Assembly (NCBI GenBank): GCA_044326545.1
Contig: JBIRBM010000003.1
Span: 124,001 to 188,000, forward strand
Length of the DNA stretch: 64,000 nucleotides
Reading direction: 5' to 3'
Source of the DNA: JANWJE01 sp044326545
GTDB taxonomy: Bacteria > Chlamydiota > Chlamydiia > Chlamydiales > Parachlamydiaceae
The stretch's first letter is position 1; the number at the start of each line of letters is the position of its first letter. Under the pieces are notes generated by a model. It did no database searches. It was not told the DNA's origin and was given only the letters and a program-made list of their open reading frames with translations. The translations under genes and the position numbers were made by a program. This document shows, one piece after another, positions 27,789-36,883 of the stretch.

Positions 27789-28598
27789 ATGAATTATATC
27801 GATGCACTAACCCCTTACATTCCTCCTATTACAACCACCTTAACCACATTGCAAGCATATGTACCCATAACGCCTAATGATTTGAAATTTTCCGATCAAA
27901 GAAAAGAAATTTGGCTTGATCCTCTTTGCGCAATGATTGCATTATCCATTTTAAAAACACTTCCTGAAGGAACAAAACTATCATTTCATGATAATGGAAT
28001 ATCATTTGACGAGCCAACATTTTTACAATCGTATATACGTCGTCGTAATGGAAACTCTCGATATGATCTGCATAATTTAACTTCAGCAATCTACTATTCA
28101 ATCAAGTGGTTAGATATCACAAACAACCAAAAATACGCAATCATCATCAAGACAGCTAAAGAAGGTCTTTCAAAGATGATTGAATCAACATATCGTGATG
28201 ATTTAATGCTTAAACAATATTTGACAGGTATTCATTTGAAAATGTTGAATGATGCAATAGAAAATAAAGCTATTTCAGCCGCTGATTTTAAGATTCCCAA
28301 TCATGATGAGAACCCTCTTAATCAACGAAGTCAAAAACTTTGGTTTAAAAATCAAATGCTAGACGAAGTTTCACAACAATTATTGAAGCTTGATGACCCT
28401 CTTCAATCAAACGCGATCAAATCACGATTGCTTGATAAAATGCAATATGTGACGACATCACATAAAGGATATTTAGAGTCAATTTGTGCTGGTCGAACAA
28501 TGGAAGAGCCTCCAGAAGAAACTGAATGTGAGATTTGCGTTGTTTCTGTCAATAAAAAACAGCACAATGAAGAAGAAAACGATGACAAAGATTCATAG
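27789..28598 (+). CDS. Hypothetical protein (269 aa)
   Basis: I do not recognise the family. The frame opens upstream at a TTG (27711), but the ATG at 27789 with AAGAG upstream gives a more natural start, MNYIDALTPYIPPITT. No signal peptide or membrane helix is visible. A short stretch WLDPLCAMIALSILKTLPEG near residues 42-61 is hydrophobic but amphipathic. The last 30 residues are very acidic and contain Cys residues in ETECEICVVS, followed by EEENDDKDS. The gene stands alone between two repeat elements near tRNA-Ser. It may be a lineage-specific cytosolic or type III-secreted protein, but nothing in the sequence shows this. Confidence 0.65.
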   Translation: MNYIDALTPYIPPITTTLTTLQAYVPITPNDLKFSDQRKEIWLDPLCAMIALSILKTLPEGTKLSFHDNGISFDEPTFLQSYIRRRNGNSRYDLHNLTSAIYYSIKWLDITNNQKYAIIIKTAKEGLSKMIESTYRDDLMLKQYLTGIHLKMLNDAIENKAISAADFKIPNHDENPLNQRSQKLWFKNQMLDEVSQQLLKLDDPLQSNAIKSRLLDKMQYVTTSHKGYLESICAGRTMEEPPEETECEICVVSVNKKQHNEEENDDKDS

Positions 28599-28710
28599 GT
28601 TGTATTAGGGCGGCATCAAGAAATCGATGTCGAGAAAACGAGCAATTCAAATAAGGTTTAACCGACAAGATGTTCCCAAGGATTTAATCAGAGATTGTTG
28701 ATCGATTAAA

Positions 28711-28776
28711 CACTCACTTTAAGCAGCAGGAGCGCTATCTTGGCGCTAACCAAAGCTCCCGTACTTAAGGTGAGTT
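28711..28776. repeat. Dispersed palindrome copy
   Basis: ACTCACTTTAAG (28712-28723) is nearly complementary to CTTAAGGTGAGT (28764-28775). Inside are GCAGCAGGAGCGCTATCTTGG and AAAGCTCCCG, the same words as in the copies at 22058 and 48303. It lies in the 303-base space between the hypothetical gene and tRNA-Ser; the only other thing seen in that space is the tRNA promoter. Confidence 0.8.
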
Positions 28777-28829
28777 AAAAACTGAAATACAAAGAGTTAG
28801 ACATATCAAATAAAAATACAAGAAACTTA

Positions 28830-28859
28830 TTGACGTAATAATGTTAAATAGAATATAAG
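28830..28859 (+). promoter_or_regulatory. Probable sigma-70 promoter of tRNA-Ser
   Basis: TTGACG (28830-28835) and TATAAG (28854-28859) are separated by 18 bases in AT-rich sequence and lie about 43 bases upstream of the tRNA 5' end. Between promoter and tRNA, TTAAGG and CCTTAA form a small hairpin. Confidence 0.6.
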
Positions 28860-28901
28860 ATTGCTTGAATTTAAGGGAAAAAAAACCTTAAAAATTCACA
28901 T

Positions 28902-28987
28902 GGAAGAGTGGCAGAGTGGCCGAATGCGTCTGTCTTGAAAACAGAAGTACCCCCCGGGTACCGTGGGTTCGAATCCTACCTCTTCCG
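28902..28987 (+). tRNA. tRNA-Ser (anticodon UGA)
   Basis: Acceptor GGAAGAG pairs with CTCTTCC, with G as discriminator base, as in serine tRNAs. The anticodon loop CTTGAAA gives UGA. A long variable arm (GTACCCCCCGGGTAC) and the T-loop GGTTCGAATCC are clear. CCA is not encoded; the following bases are TCT. Confidence 0.96.
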
Positions 28988-29226
28988 TCTTTTTTATACC
29001 CTTCCAGATAGCATTTTCAACACAAGTCAATCAAGTTGGCGCTCTGTTGAGATTTTGCTATTTCATTCGTTTTTTAACGATGATGCACAAATCCGGCACA
29101 GCAATAACCAATTTTAGTAGCTATGATAGGGGGTATAATTCTCATAGATTCATCGTGGTGGAAGAACGTATACCTCTTCAGCACCGAAGAAGTTATTATC
29201 AGTATCATAAAGCTTTTATGGATTAT

Positions 29227-29553
29227 TTATTTTTGAAAAATAAATCGATCAACCTTATTTTTTTTCCATTTCGCAAAAGGTCCTCTCCCCAAACACTCGA
29301 GGAGACCTCCATTTTTCTCTTCTCTAAGAATTCGACGAATTAAGTCTATTCCAACTGTGGGACAAAGCTCTTGCAATTCTTGGATGGAGAGCTCTCCTTG
29401 AAAATGGCTTATAATCTCCAAAACCAATGCAGTTTTAGAACCTCGTGTTTCTGCTATTAAACCAACTCGCTTTTCAAACAAACGATAAGCATGCCGTAAT
29501 GTCCCTAAAAAATACTCCCACTTGTAAACCGCAGTTGTTATCGTAGAAAATTT
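29227..29553 (-). pseudogene. 3' remnant of a Fic-family gene
   Basis: The minus-strand frame is open from an in-frame stop near 29556 to the stop at 29227. It reads STITTAVYKWEYFLGTL, then HAYRLFEKRVGLIAETRG and a winged-helix-like tail with SIQELQELCPTVGIDLIRR. This resembles the region after the catalytic core of Fic (AMPylator-like) proteins, where a WxxFL helix and a C-terminal winged helix follow. No Fic motif HPFxxGNGR lies upstream, and no ATG starts the frame (the first usable start is a TTG at 29481). I therefore call it a truncated relic; a small expressed wHTH protein from the TTG is the alternative. Identification is from memory of family pattern only. Confidence 0.45.
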
Positions 29554-29585
29554 TTACGTTTTCTTTATTTGCAAAAAAATGAAGT

Positions 29586-29598
29586 AATGATTATCATT
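29586..29598 (+). promoter_or_regulatory. Fur-box-like palindrome
   Basis: AATGATTATCATT is a perfect 13-base palindrome around a central T and resembles the core of iron-regulator (Fur-type) operators. It stands 83 bases upstream of the 934-residue protein gene. A random AT-rich palindrome is quite possible. Confidence 0.3.
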
Positions 29599-29680
29599 TT
29601 ATTTCACATAATTGTTTTAAATTAAAATAATCGTGAGTCATAAAAAACGAGTTTGTTAATAAAATTTATTAAAAATAATA

Positions 29681-32485
29681 ATGATTAATGAAACAATTGC
29701 TTATATCAAACATCCTGTTTGGGTCTTGTCATCACCGCTTGAACAAAAAACGCTTACTCTCTTAGCACCTGCTCGATTAATATTTGAGCAGCTCAATATG
29801 TGTAAAATTGATCATCTCATCAGTCTTGATGGAAAAACGATTGAACCGCATCCTGTTCACAACACACGCAATCATAACACTCGCTTTTCTTCCTCTATAA
29901 CAAAAATCCACAGAGTGGCGACATTTATCTTGGCTTTTATAGCCGCTATTGCCCTTACACCTCTAGCCCTCTTCCTTCACAGAATCGCTTTGCGAAACCA
30001 CCCGAATGTAAGGAAAGCATATGATCTGTTTGAAGAATATCAGGCTCAACCAGGACTTATTCCAGCGTTAATAGGAAGATGGAACGACGTAAAAAATGTC
30101 ATCAAAAGAACTCCTGATCATTCAAGAGATGTTTTTTTTAAAAAAACATCCACCGGCTTATCTCTATTCTCATTATTAACACAGGCTTATTTGCAATATC
30201 CTCACACTCTCTCTACTCAAGTGATTCAAGAGGAGTCACTTCAATTGCTCATCAATCAGTGTCCTCTACATCATGTCAATTGTCTTTATGGTGACATTCA
30301 ATCTACGCAGCCCCCTTTTTCGACATATCGACTCCTTGATGAGCTCATCGAAAAAAATAAAATGAGTCTTTTAACTGATCTCATCAAAAAATGCCCCAAT
30401 GATAAGATTTCAGATTATTTAATCTTAAAAAATCGTCTGAATCATTCATTACTTTCATGGATCATCCAAAACAAACAGCGCGATCTTCTTTCCATACTTA
30501 TCCCAAAATATTCCAAAGATCAAATTCGTCTTCTTTTTAATTTACCTGAAAGTCAAGCTCTTTTAAAACTCGCATTATCCCAAAAAGACTCGATTTCCTT
30601 AAGATTACTCGATGAATGCCCGGTTGACAAGCTCCATTTATTTTTCAATGTTGACATTCCTCCTTCGAAATGGTCATCCGAATTATCCAGAGCATTTCAC
30701 AATAAATTAGGAAAGATCATCGCACAAGATGCTAATCAAGTGATATCATGGATGACAGCAATACAGAGTGATGGTCAGACGCTGTTGCACCGACCATCGA
30801 TTCAAGATTTTTTTGAACCTTACTTGCCTATTTTAGGAATTGATCTTACAACACTACTGAATCAAGATGGATTAACTCCTATCGATGTAAAGACCTATTC
30901 TTTTGATCAATCTTGGATTGAAAAATCAAAATTTCAAGCATTTTGTCAAGAATCGATTTCATTAAAGGACTATCCTTTACGGGCTCAATCCCTCAAAAAA
31001 AATGTCTTAACTTTATGGGAGTCGCTGACGTTTGGAAATCAGCCTGGAAATCTAAATCCTCTCTTACTTTGCATCAATCAATCACAAAACAATTCTTTTA
31101 GGATCAAAAAATTATTGAATGAGATGCTCGATAAAATTGTCAAAAAAAGTCCTTGGCTTGGGACTCCCCGTGCAAATAATTTGGATGGTTTGCATACATT
31201 TTATAGTGAGATGTTGATTAATTTCGAAACGATTGTTCATCATCTTCAACTGTCAAATGATCCGTTATTAACTGCCGGTTATTTGGTTGACATTGCAAAA
31301 GTGGAGCACGAGGGGCGGTGCGCGGCTGCTTATCAAGAAGAAATTGAGCAGAAAGCGCTTTTGTCCTCTCATCACAATAACAGTTGTTTGACGCAAGATG
31401 AATTAATTGAAAGAGCTGCTTGTAAAGCTTTACGCATTTTAGTTGAAGAAACAGTCGCAAATCACTCTGGTTCACATGTGGATGTCCATTCCTTAAGATC
31501 TGCAAATTATGCTTGCGGTCTTGTTCCTAATCCCGATCCCTTAGATGCAATGCAATCTGAGTTTTTCATAAAAAATCTAAGGATTCGAGAAAAAGTCGCA
31601 CATGCTTTTGATCTCACATCTTTTTTAAAAAACGTCAGCCGAAATATTGATCGGGACATTGCTGTAGAATGCATCAAAGAAATGGCGCCTAAAATCAAGC
31701 CCTATAGTTTTTTAGAGAAAGGCTCTCGTTTTTTTTCCAAAGTGATGTTAGGTCACAAAAATCAACACATAAGCCTCGATCAGGCTTACCGAGAAGCGAT
31801 TCTAAAAGCCAAAAAAATGGAGGAAGAGCTAACCAAAGAAACTCTGGAAAAAATTAAAAAGAGTGGAAGCTCTGATTCGGAGAAAATCTTTCAAGCAATA
31901 AAAAATCTCAAGACGGTCATTCTCCCCCTGATTTCTAACGGAGAACACCTGATTAACAAAATGATAATGGAAGAAAATGAGAAACTGATTGCAATATCGG
32001 GTTGTCAAGAACTTAATCTTATGGAAATTTATAAAAACAATCATCCTGATTTTAAAAAAATTGAGAGCGAAGTGATCAATTTTTTAAAACAAACAAACCA
32101 TTGGAATCTTCAAATCAGGTTGAAGATCGAGGGAAAATTAAGCTCTATTTTACAAAAAAGAATTCCTCCTGGAAAAATATTTTTGAATGAAGTTGTGAAA
32201 TACACAAAAAAACGCGGCGCAGTAGAAGAAGTGATCAAGATACAGAAACACTACCAAGCCGGAATCCTTGAAATCCTCAAACATCTAACGGATGAAATAG
32301 AGAACGAAGAATTTGATTTTTCTTTTGATCAAGGCACCTATTCACTCCCCTCTCAAGCGCTAGAAAACAACTATAAAATGTGGTGCAGCAAAGCAGACCT
32401 CGCACATCAAAATCGGATGATTCTTAAAATTTTAATTCATACTCATATCCTTGCCAAGAAAGCGCCTAATCAAAACAGCGTCTGA
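29681..32485 (+). CDS. Large hypothetical protein with N-terminal membrane segment and degenerate helical repeats (934 aa)
   Basis: One hydrophobic segment lies near residues 83-102 (VATFILAFIAAIALTPLALF). Residues about 150-330 contain repeated units of roughly 30-35 residues with the theme LLxxLIxKCPxDKI (LLINQCPLHHV, LIKKCPNDKI, LIPKYSKDQI, LLDECPVDKL). These look like eroded ankyrin-type helix pairs, though the ankyrin TPLHxA signature is missing. The C-terminal half is helical with possible coiled coils (KAKKMEEELTKETLEKIKKS). The ATG start at 29681 has poor ribosome-site support. Such repeat proteins with an anchor are frequent among proteins of intracellular bacteria that meet the host. 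The specific family is not recognised. Confidence 0.72.
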   Translation: MINETIAYIKHPVWVLSSPLEQKTLTLLAPARLIFEQLNMCKIDHLISLDGKTIEPHPVHNTRNHNTRFSSSITKIHRVATFILAFIAAIALTPLALFLHRIALRNHPNVRKAYDLFEEYQAQPGLIPALIGRWNDVKNVIKRTPDHSRDVFFKKTSTGLSLFSLLTQAYLQYPHTLSTQVIQEESLQLLINQCPLHHVNCLYGDIQSTQPPFSTYRLLDELIEKNKMSLLTDLIKKCPNDKISDYLILKNRLNHSLLSWIIQNKQRDLLSILIPKYSKDQIRLLFNLPESQALLKLALSQKDSISLRLLDECPVDKLHLFFNVDIPPSKWSSELSRAFHNKLGKIIAQDANQVISWMTAIQSDGQTLLHRPSIQDFFEPYLPILGIDLTTLLNQDGLTPIDVKTYSFDQSWIEKSKFQAFCQESISLKDYPLRAQSLKKNVLTLWESLTFGNQPGNLNPLLLCINQSQNNSFRIKKLLNEMLDKIVKKSPWLGTPRANNLDGLHTFYSEMLINFETIVHHLQLSNDPLLTAGYLVDIAKVEHEGRCAAAYQEEIEQKALLSSHHNNSCLTQDELIERAACKALRILVEETVANHSGSHVDVHSLRSANYACGLVPNPDPLDAMQSEFFIKNLRIREKVAHAFDLTSFLKNVSRNIDRDIAVECIKEMAPKIKPYSFLEKGSRFFSKVMLGHKNQHISLDQAYREAILKAKKMEEELTKETLEKIKKSGSSDSEKIFQAIKNLKTVILPLISNGEHLINKMIMEENEKLIAISGCQELNLMEIYKNNHPDFKKIESEVINFLKQTNHWNLQIRLKIEGKLSSILQKRIPPGKIFLNEVVKYTKKRGAVEEVIKIQKHYQAGILEILKHLTDEIENEEFDFSFDQGTYSLPSQALENNYKMWCSKADLAHQNRMILKILIHTHILAKKAPNQNSV

Positions 32486-32710
32486 TAAAAAAAACTTTGA
32501 ATAGATTTGTATGGTCTGATAACATTTTTTAGACACCCTCTAAGAACGTCTTCCATCACAACACATTCAGTGTCACAATTTTTTCCTTTGGGGTGGGCGA
32601 AAAAAGGGAAACATTTTATTGTGATTTAAGATATAAAGAGAAAATCTCATTTTATTCGCTCAACTTTGCAACCTTTTGAACGAAGTTTATCACCCTACTC
32701 CTTTTTATAC

Positions 32711-34006
32711 ATGGCAAAAACCTTTAATGAACTTTTCCCCCGCTCAGATGATCAAACTCCAAGAAAGCTGAGAATTTGGAGTCGAATCTTAAGGGTTGTC
32801 TATGATTCAGTCAGAGGCTTTATTGAAGATGATTGTTACTCTAAAGCTTCTGCTTTAACGTTTTATTCTCTTTTATCAGTTGTTCCAACTCTTGCGGTTT
32901 TGTTTGGGATTGCAAAAGGGTTTGGGTTAGAAAATGCTCTAGAATTAGAAATCAGCGAAAAATTTATCGAGCAAAAAGAATTAGTCCAAAAACTGATCGA
33001 ATTTGCCTATTCATGGCTTCATACAGTAAAAGGAGGCGTTATCGCCGGATTTGGAGTCTTTATCCTGTTTTGGTCTATTTTAGGCCTCTTAAGCAGTATA
33101 GAAACAACATTGAATGCCATATGGAAAACCCCCATTTCACGAACATTTGGAAGAAGAATCAGTGATTATTTAGCAGCAATTGTCATTTGTCCATTTTTTT
33201 TTATCACCTCTAGCAGCATCACAGTTTGGCTTGGTCATTTTACACAATTATCGCAGCATCAAGTTTTTGTCGATGTGGTAAGTCCATTCGTCTTATTTAT
33301 ATTAAAATGCTTTCCCTATTTTCTAAGTGCTACTCTTTTTACTTTTGTTTATTTTTTTCTTCCTAATACTAAAGTGTATATGCGCTCCGCTCTTATCGCT
33401 GGAATCATTGGAGGATCCGCCTTTCAAATTTGGCAATGGATATACATCAAATTTCAATTTGTTGCATCGAGCTATGGAGCGATCTATGGAAGCTTTGCCG
33501 CACTTCCCCTTTTTCTCATTTGGCTGCAAATCAGCTGGCTGATTCTTTTAGCTGGTGCTGAACTGGCGTTTGAAATTGAAAATGATCTATTTATTCCTTT
33601 TAGGCGAACGTTAAATCTTTCATCCAAAGCAGTGGCTTTACTTTTAACCTATCGATGCATTGAATCATTTGTAAAGGGAGAAATCCCTCAGACTGAGCGT
33701 TCTTTAGCTCACGAAATCGGCATTTCGCTCAATCACCTCCACACGATTTTAGAGGCTCTGCAAAAAGAAGGGATTATTTCAAAAGTGTATTACAAAGACA
33801 AGGCGTCAGGATACCAACCGGCAAGGTCTTTAGAAAGCATCACCTTTGCCCTTGTTTGCCAAGCGATGGATAAAAGTCACTACCTTCTTGCATCAGTTCG
33901 AGAATCAATTCCGTTTCAGAACATTCAACAGGCTTTAGAGGAATCGAATTCAGTCCTTGCAACATCATCATTTAATCAACCTGTTTATCCGACAAATCAC
34001 GAATAA
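32711..34006 (+). CDS. YihY/BrkB-family inner-membrane protein with C-terminal winged helix
   Basis: The YihY (UPF0761) family has about six transmembrane helices and unknown transport or envelope function; the old 'ribonuclease BN' name is a misannotation. Visible are the N-terminal amphipathic CYSKASALTFYSLLSVVPTL, the helix GGVIAGFGVFILFWSILGLL, and the conserved FLIWLQISWLILLAGAELAFE. After the membrane part, residues about 305-385 look like a winged-helix domain (ERSLAHEIGISLNHLHTILEALQKEGIISKV split over two helices), seen in some longer family members. The open frame starts at a TTG (32666), but the ATG at 32711 (MAKTFNELFP) is chosen because it matches the family start better. Confidence 0.9.
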   Translation: MAKTFNELFPRSDDQTPRKLRIWSRILRVVYDSVRGFIEDDCYSKASALTFYSLLSVVPTLAVLFGIAKGFGLENALELEISEKFIEQKELVQKLIEFAYSWLHTVKGGVIAGFGVFILFWSILGLLSSIETTLNAIWKTPISRTFGRRISDYLAAIVICPFFFITSSSITVWLGHFTQLSQHQVFVDVVSPFVLFILKCFPYFLSATLFTFVYFFLPNTKVYMRSALIAGIIGGSAFQIWQWIYIKFQFVASSYGAIYGSFAALPLFLIWLQISWLILLAGAELAFEIENDLFIPFRRTLNLSSKAVALLLTYRCIESFVKGEIPQTERSLAHEIGISLNHLHTILEALQKEGIISKVYYKDKASGYQPARSLESITFALVCQAMDKSHYLLASVRESIPFQNIQQALEESNSVLATSSFNQPVYPTNHE

Positions 34007-34162
34007 ATTCGTTCTGATATTTGATCTTCAAAATGTTAAAAATATTCAAATCCTAGCTTGTCCAATAAAAAAGCGGAGTGTTAGAATGGTGTCCAAAGTT
34101 TTTTAGAAAAGAGATCATTTTTAGCAACTTACTCACCTTACAAGATAGGTCAAACATATTTT

Positions 34163-35587
34163 ATGTTTTATATTTCTTCACCGACAATCGTGAAGCAAAT
34201 TCGAGAGCTTTTAATTAATCGGTGGGGAATTGGGTGTTTCGCTTTACTCACATTTCAGCAAATCATCGAGGCTTCATCAACCATTTGGCTTGTCTCTATG
34301 ATGAAGCATATTGTGGCTGGCGAACCTTTTTTTTATCAGCTGTTTTTGTATTTGGGAGCACTCACATTACCTTATTTTCCCGGGTGTATTGCCCTTATTA
34401 TCAAAATTTCATGGAAACAAGAGTGCCAGCGTTCATTTATTAATGCTTTCGTTGCTTCTAATCGCAATCAAATTGCAGAATGGAGCAATAAGGGAATTAA
34501 AGAAGAGAAACTCTCCATTCTAACAGCGGAGGGGCCTTCAGCTCTTCACGCACTCATTGATTATCTTTATGATCTCTATGGCTATGTGTTAAGCGTTTTT
34601 TTTAATATTTTTGCCCTTTCTGTCATTGTTGAACCTCTTTTTGGTTTAGCCTATGGTTTAAGCGTGATAACAGTCATTTTTGTGATGAAAGTTAAAAAGC
34701 GGATACAAAGGCGCCTGACAAAAAAAGCACTGACAGCGCGTTTAGATCTCTACCAATCTTTATTAGCGGCTTGGGATAATGTTTTGCTCGGCAATTTTTA
34801 TAATTTTAAACTCTGGCAAGATAAAACATCACAAAGAGTCAATCGCTGCCTTGTAAAAAACGTTGAATTAGAGCGTTTTGATCAAATTCTAGCCATTGTC
34901 ATTTCACTTTTGACTTCTATCCCTTCGTTATGTGTCGTTGTTTACTACGCTTATTCGAATCGATTTAATATTCCGAATTTAACCGCTTTTCTTGTGACAC
35001 TTCCTGTGTTATTTACCATTTTATCTTATACCTATCAAACGTTGAGTCTCATCTTTCGCTGGGGCATGCATCAAAGTAAACTTGTCTCGATCTATAAGGC
35101 GATTCAACCTATCGAATATTCTCAGATCGCCATGGAGAAAAAAGTGAAATGGTCAAAAATACAGATTTTGAATTCAGCACTATCGACAGTTGCTCCTGAA
35201 CAGAATATCTCCTTACCAGGACCGCACTCAATTGACTCTCATCATGAGTTAGTTGAATGTGCATCCCGACCAGGACGCATCACATTGCGCGGTGAAAATG
35301 GTGCTGGAAAATCAACTGTTTTGATGCTAGTGAAGAATTCTCTAGCTGATAGAGCCTTTTTTCTCCCAACACAAAATCAACTGAGCTTTCTTTCGGAAAC
35401 CAATAGATATTCAACCGGAGAATCTTTGCGAAATCGACTCTTAGAAATTCTCGAGCGTGTGGATGTTGATGTTTTATTGCTCGATGAATGGGATGCTAAT
35501 CTAGATAAAGAAAATCAAGAGCACCTCTCTTTGTTAATTAACGAGTTAGCTGAGAAAAAATGTGTCATTGAGGTTCGCCATCGTTGA
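34163..35587 (+). CDS. Aberrant ABC transporter-like protein, single fused chain (474 aa)
   Basis: The N-terminal 300 residues hold about five or six membrane helices and a cytosolic segment, like an exporter-type ABC membrane domain. The C-terminal 150 residues form a compact nucleotide-binding domain. Walker A is GENGAGKST, Walker B is VDVLLLDEWDANLD with the catalytic Glu, and a terminal RHR matches the switch His. The signature LSGGQ is replaced by STGES, and the domain is some 60-80 residues shorter than usual between Walker A and the signature. It may still bind ATP. It belongs with the following kinase-like gene, which starts 31 bases after its stop. Substrate is unknown. It could be an immunity or peptide exporter in an accessory module. 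Confidence 0.75.
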   Translation: MFYISSPTIVKQIRELLINRWGIGCFALLTFQQIIEASSTIWLVSMMKHIVAGEPFFYQLFLYLGALTLPYFPGCIALIIKISWKQECQRSFINAFVASNRNQIAEWSNKGIKEEKLSILTAEGPSALHALIDYLYDLYGYVLSVFFNIFALSVIVEPLFGLAYGLSVITVIFVMKVKKRIQRRLTKKALTARLDLYQSLLAAWDNVLLGNFYNFKLWQDKTSQRVNRCLVKNVELERFDQILAIVISLLTSIPSLCVVVYYAYSNRFNIPNLTAFLVTLPVLFTILSYTYQTLSLIFRWGMHQSKLVSIYKAIQPIEYSQIAMEKKVKWSKIQILNSALSTVAPEQNISLPGPHSIDSHHELVECASRPGRITLRGENGAGKSTVLMLVKNSLADRAFFLPTQNQLSFLSETNRYSTGESLRNRLLEILERVDVDVLLLDEWDANLDKENQEHLSLLINELAEKKCVIEVRHR

Positions 35588-35618
35588 AAGGGATTCAAAA
35601 TTTTATTCGGTTGTAAGG

Positions 35619-36845
35619 ATGTTCAATTCAATGAAATTCAAATATTTAGTGATAAAATTCGTTGTCATCGCAACTTTTTTACACTTTTTTACAGCGCCAT
35701 TTTCGTTTGCTGTTCAAAAAACAGAGGTTGTTTATCAAGACTCATACGTGCATGGCTTATCTTCACTTCATTTTTATCTTCATGAATACACGAAAAATTT
35801 AAGCTCCGATTCCGATGAAGACAAGCAGATTGTGTTTTCTGATTTGGAAGTGAAAAGATTGTGGAACAAGGTTTTTCATGGTGCTTCACTTTCTTTAAAT
35901 GATTGCGATGAATTAGCCCTCTTAAAAAAAGCGAAGCAGTGGTATAAAAAAGGAGTTTTTCAAGTTCAAGCCGGTTTAATAAAACAGGCTCAATCCACAT
36001 TAGAGAACTCTTATAACGCTCTAGAAAAACTATTAAATTTAGTATTAGAAAAAGAAACCGGTGATTACTTCCTAGAAGAGCTTCGTGATAAAAAAATGCA
36101 GTCTATAAAAGATCCAAATATAAAAAATAACCCTTATCTTTCAGACGACATGATTAGGGAAATGGCTCCCTATCTTCTACCCATCAGGCATCACAAACGA
36201 AAAATTCTTGATTCAATTTTTTTAGAAAAGAGAGTGACGACAAATAAAACAACGTTTTATGATGCGGGTTTTAGAACGATTGCAAAAGGACCGCGCTCTT
36301 TCATATTGGTTGCAAAACACCCAAAAATCCCCAGATATTTAGTCAAAGCGCATCTTGATACACAGTTGACTAAAAAATACAAAAAAGACAGTTGGGAATG
36401 GCTAGCGCGCCGCTGTGAGGGGGCTAGAAAAATTCGAGAAATTATTCGTCGCCGGAAGATTCGTTTTTTTACTGTTCCTGAAAAACGGATCTATTGCCTT
36501 CCCGCTGATCCCTCGCCGCCAGATGATGCTAATCATACACGCCACATCGCCATTCTTTTGGTGACTGATATGCAATTAACTTCCGAGAACGAGAATCATC
36601 ATGCCTGGCGAAATGTGATGACACAAGAGCATTTAAATGAACTTTATGAAATTATTGTCAGGGCGAAAGGCTCTAGTTATAGACCTGACAATATTGCTTA
36701 CACAATACACCGCACTTTTGCATTTATTGACACAGAATACCCCTCTAAAGGGCCTGATTTCAAAAGCATACGCCATTTTTTAAATTCCGAAATGCGTGAT
36801 TACTGGGAATGGCTTATTAGAAATGGGGGGCCATCATCACCTTAG
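35619..36845 (+). CDS. Secreted kinase-like hypothetical protein (408 aa)
   Basis: The frame opens at 35562 inside the upstream gene, but the ATG at 35619 (or 35631) starts a convincing signal peptide, MKFKYLVIKFVVIATFLHFF then TAPFSFAVQ. The C-terminal 200 residues resemble an aminoglycoside-phosphotransferase/kinase fold. YLVKAHLD offers a Lys near residue 241, LVTDMQL a hinge-like strand, YRPDNIAYT a D-x-x-N catalytic loop (Asp near 356), and FAFIDTEYP a metal-binding Asp near 370. The N-terminal 150 residues are helical. It follows the ABC-like gene closely, suggesting export and function together. The fold call is inference from pattern; the protein might also be an inactive binding scaffold. 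Confidence 0.7.
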   Translation: MFNSMKFKYLVIKFVVIATFLHFFTAPFSFAVQKTEVVYQDSYVHGLSSLHFYLHEYTKNLSSDSDEDKQIVFSDLEVKRLWNKVFHGASLSLNDCDELALLKKAKQWYKKGVFQVQAGLIKQAQSTLENSYNALEKLLNLVLEKETGDYFLEELRDKKMQSIKDPNIKNNPYLSDDMIREMAPYLLPIRHHKRKILDSIFLEKRVTTNKTTFYDAGFRTIAKGPRSFILVAKHPKIPRYLVKAHLDTQLTKKYKKDSWEWLARRCEGARKIREIIRRRKIRFFTVPEKRIYCLPADPSPPDDANHTRHIAILLVTDMQLTSENENHHAWRNVMTQEHLNELYEIIVRAKGSSYRPDNIAYTIHRTFAFIDTEYPSKGPDFKSIRHFLNSEMRDYWEWLIRNGGPSSP

Positions 36846-36883
36846 AGACCTGCTAAAACTGAATGAGACTTTGCAGACAGGTT

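Noticed and set aside
28908..29117. 69-residue frame starting MAEWPNASVLKTEV
   Set aside because: It is the translation of the tRNA-Ser gene and its flank, a well-known false reading.
30125..30700. True ankyrin repeats in the 934-residue protein
   Set aside because: The helix-pair spacing is similar, but the TPLHxA core is absent, so only degenerate helical repeats can be claimed.
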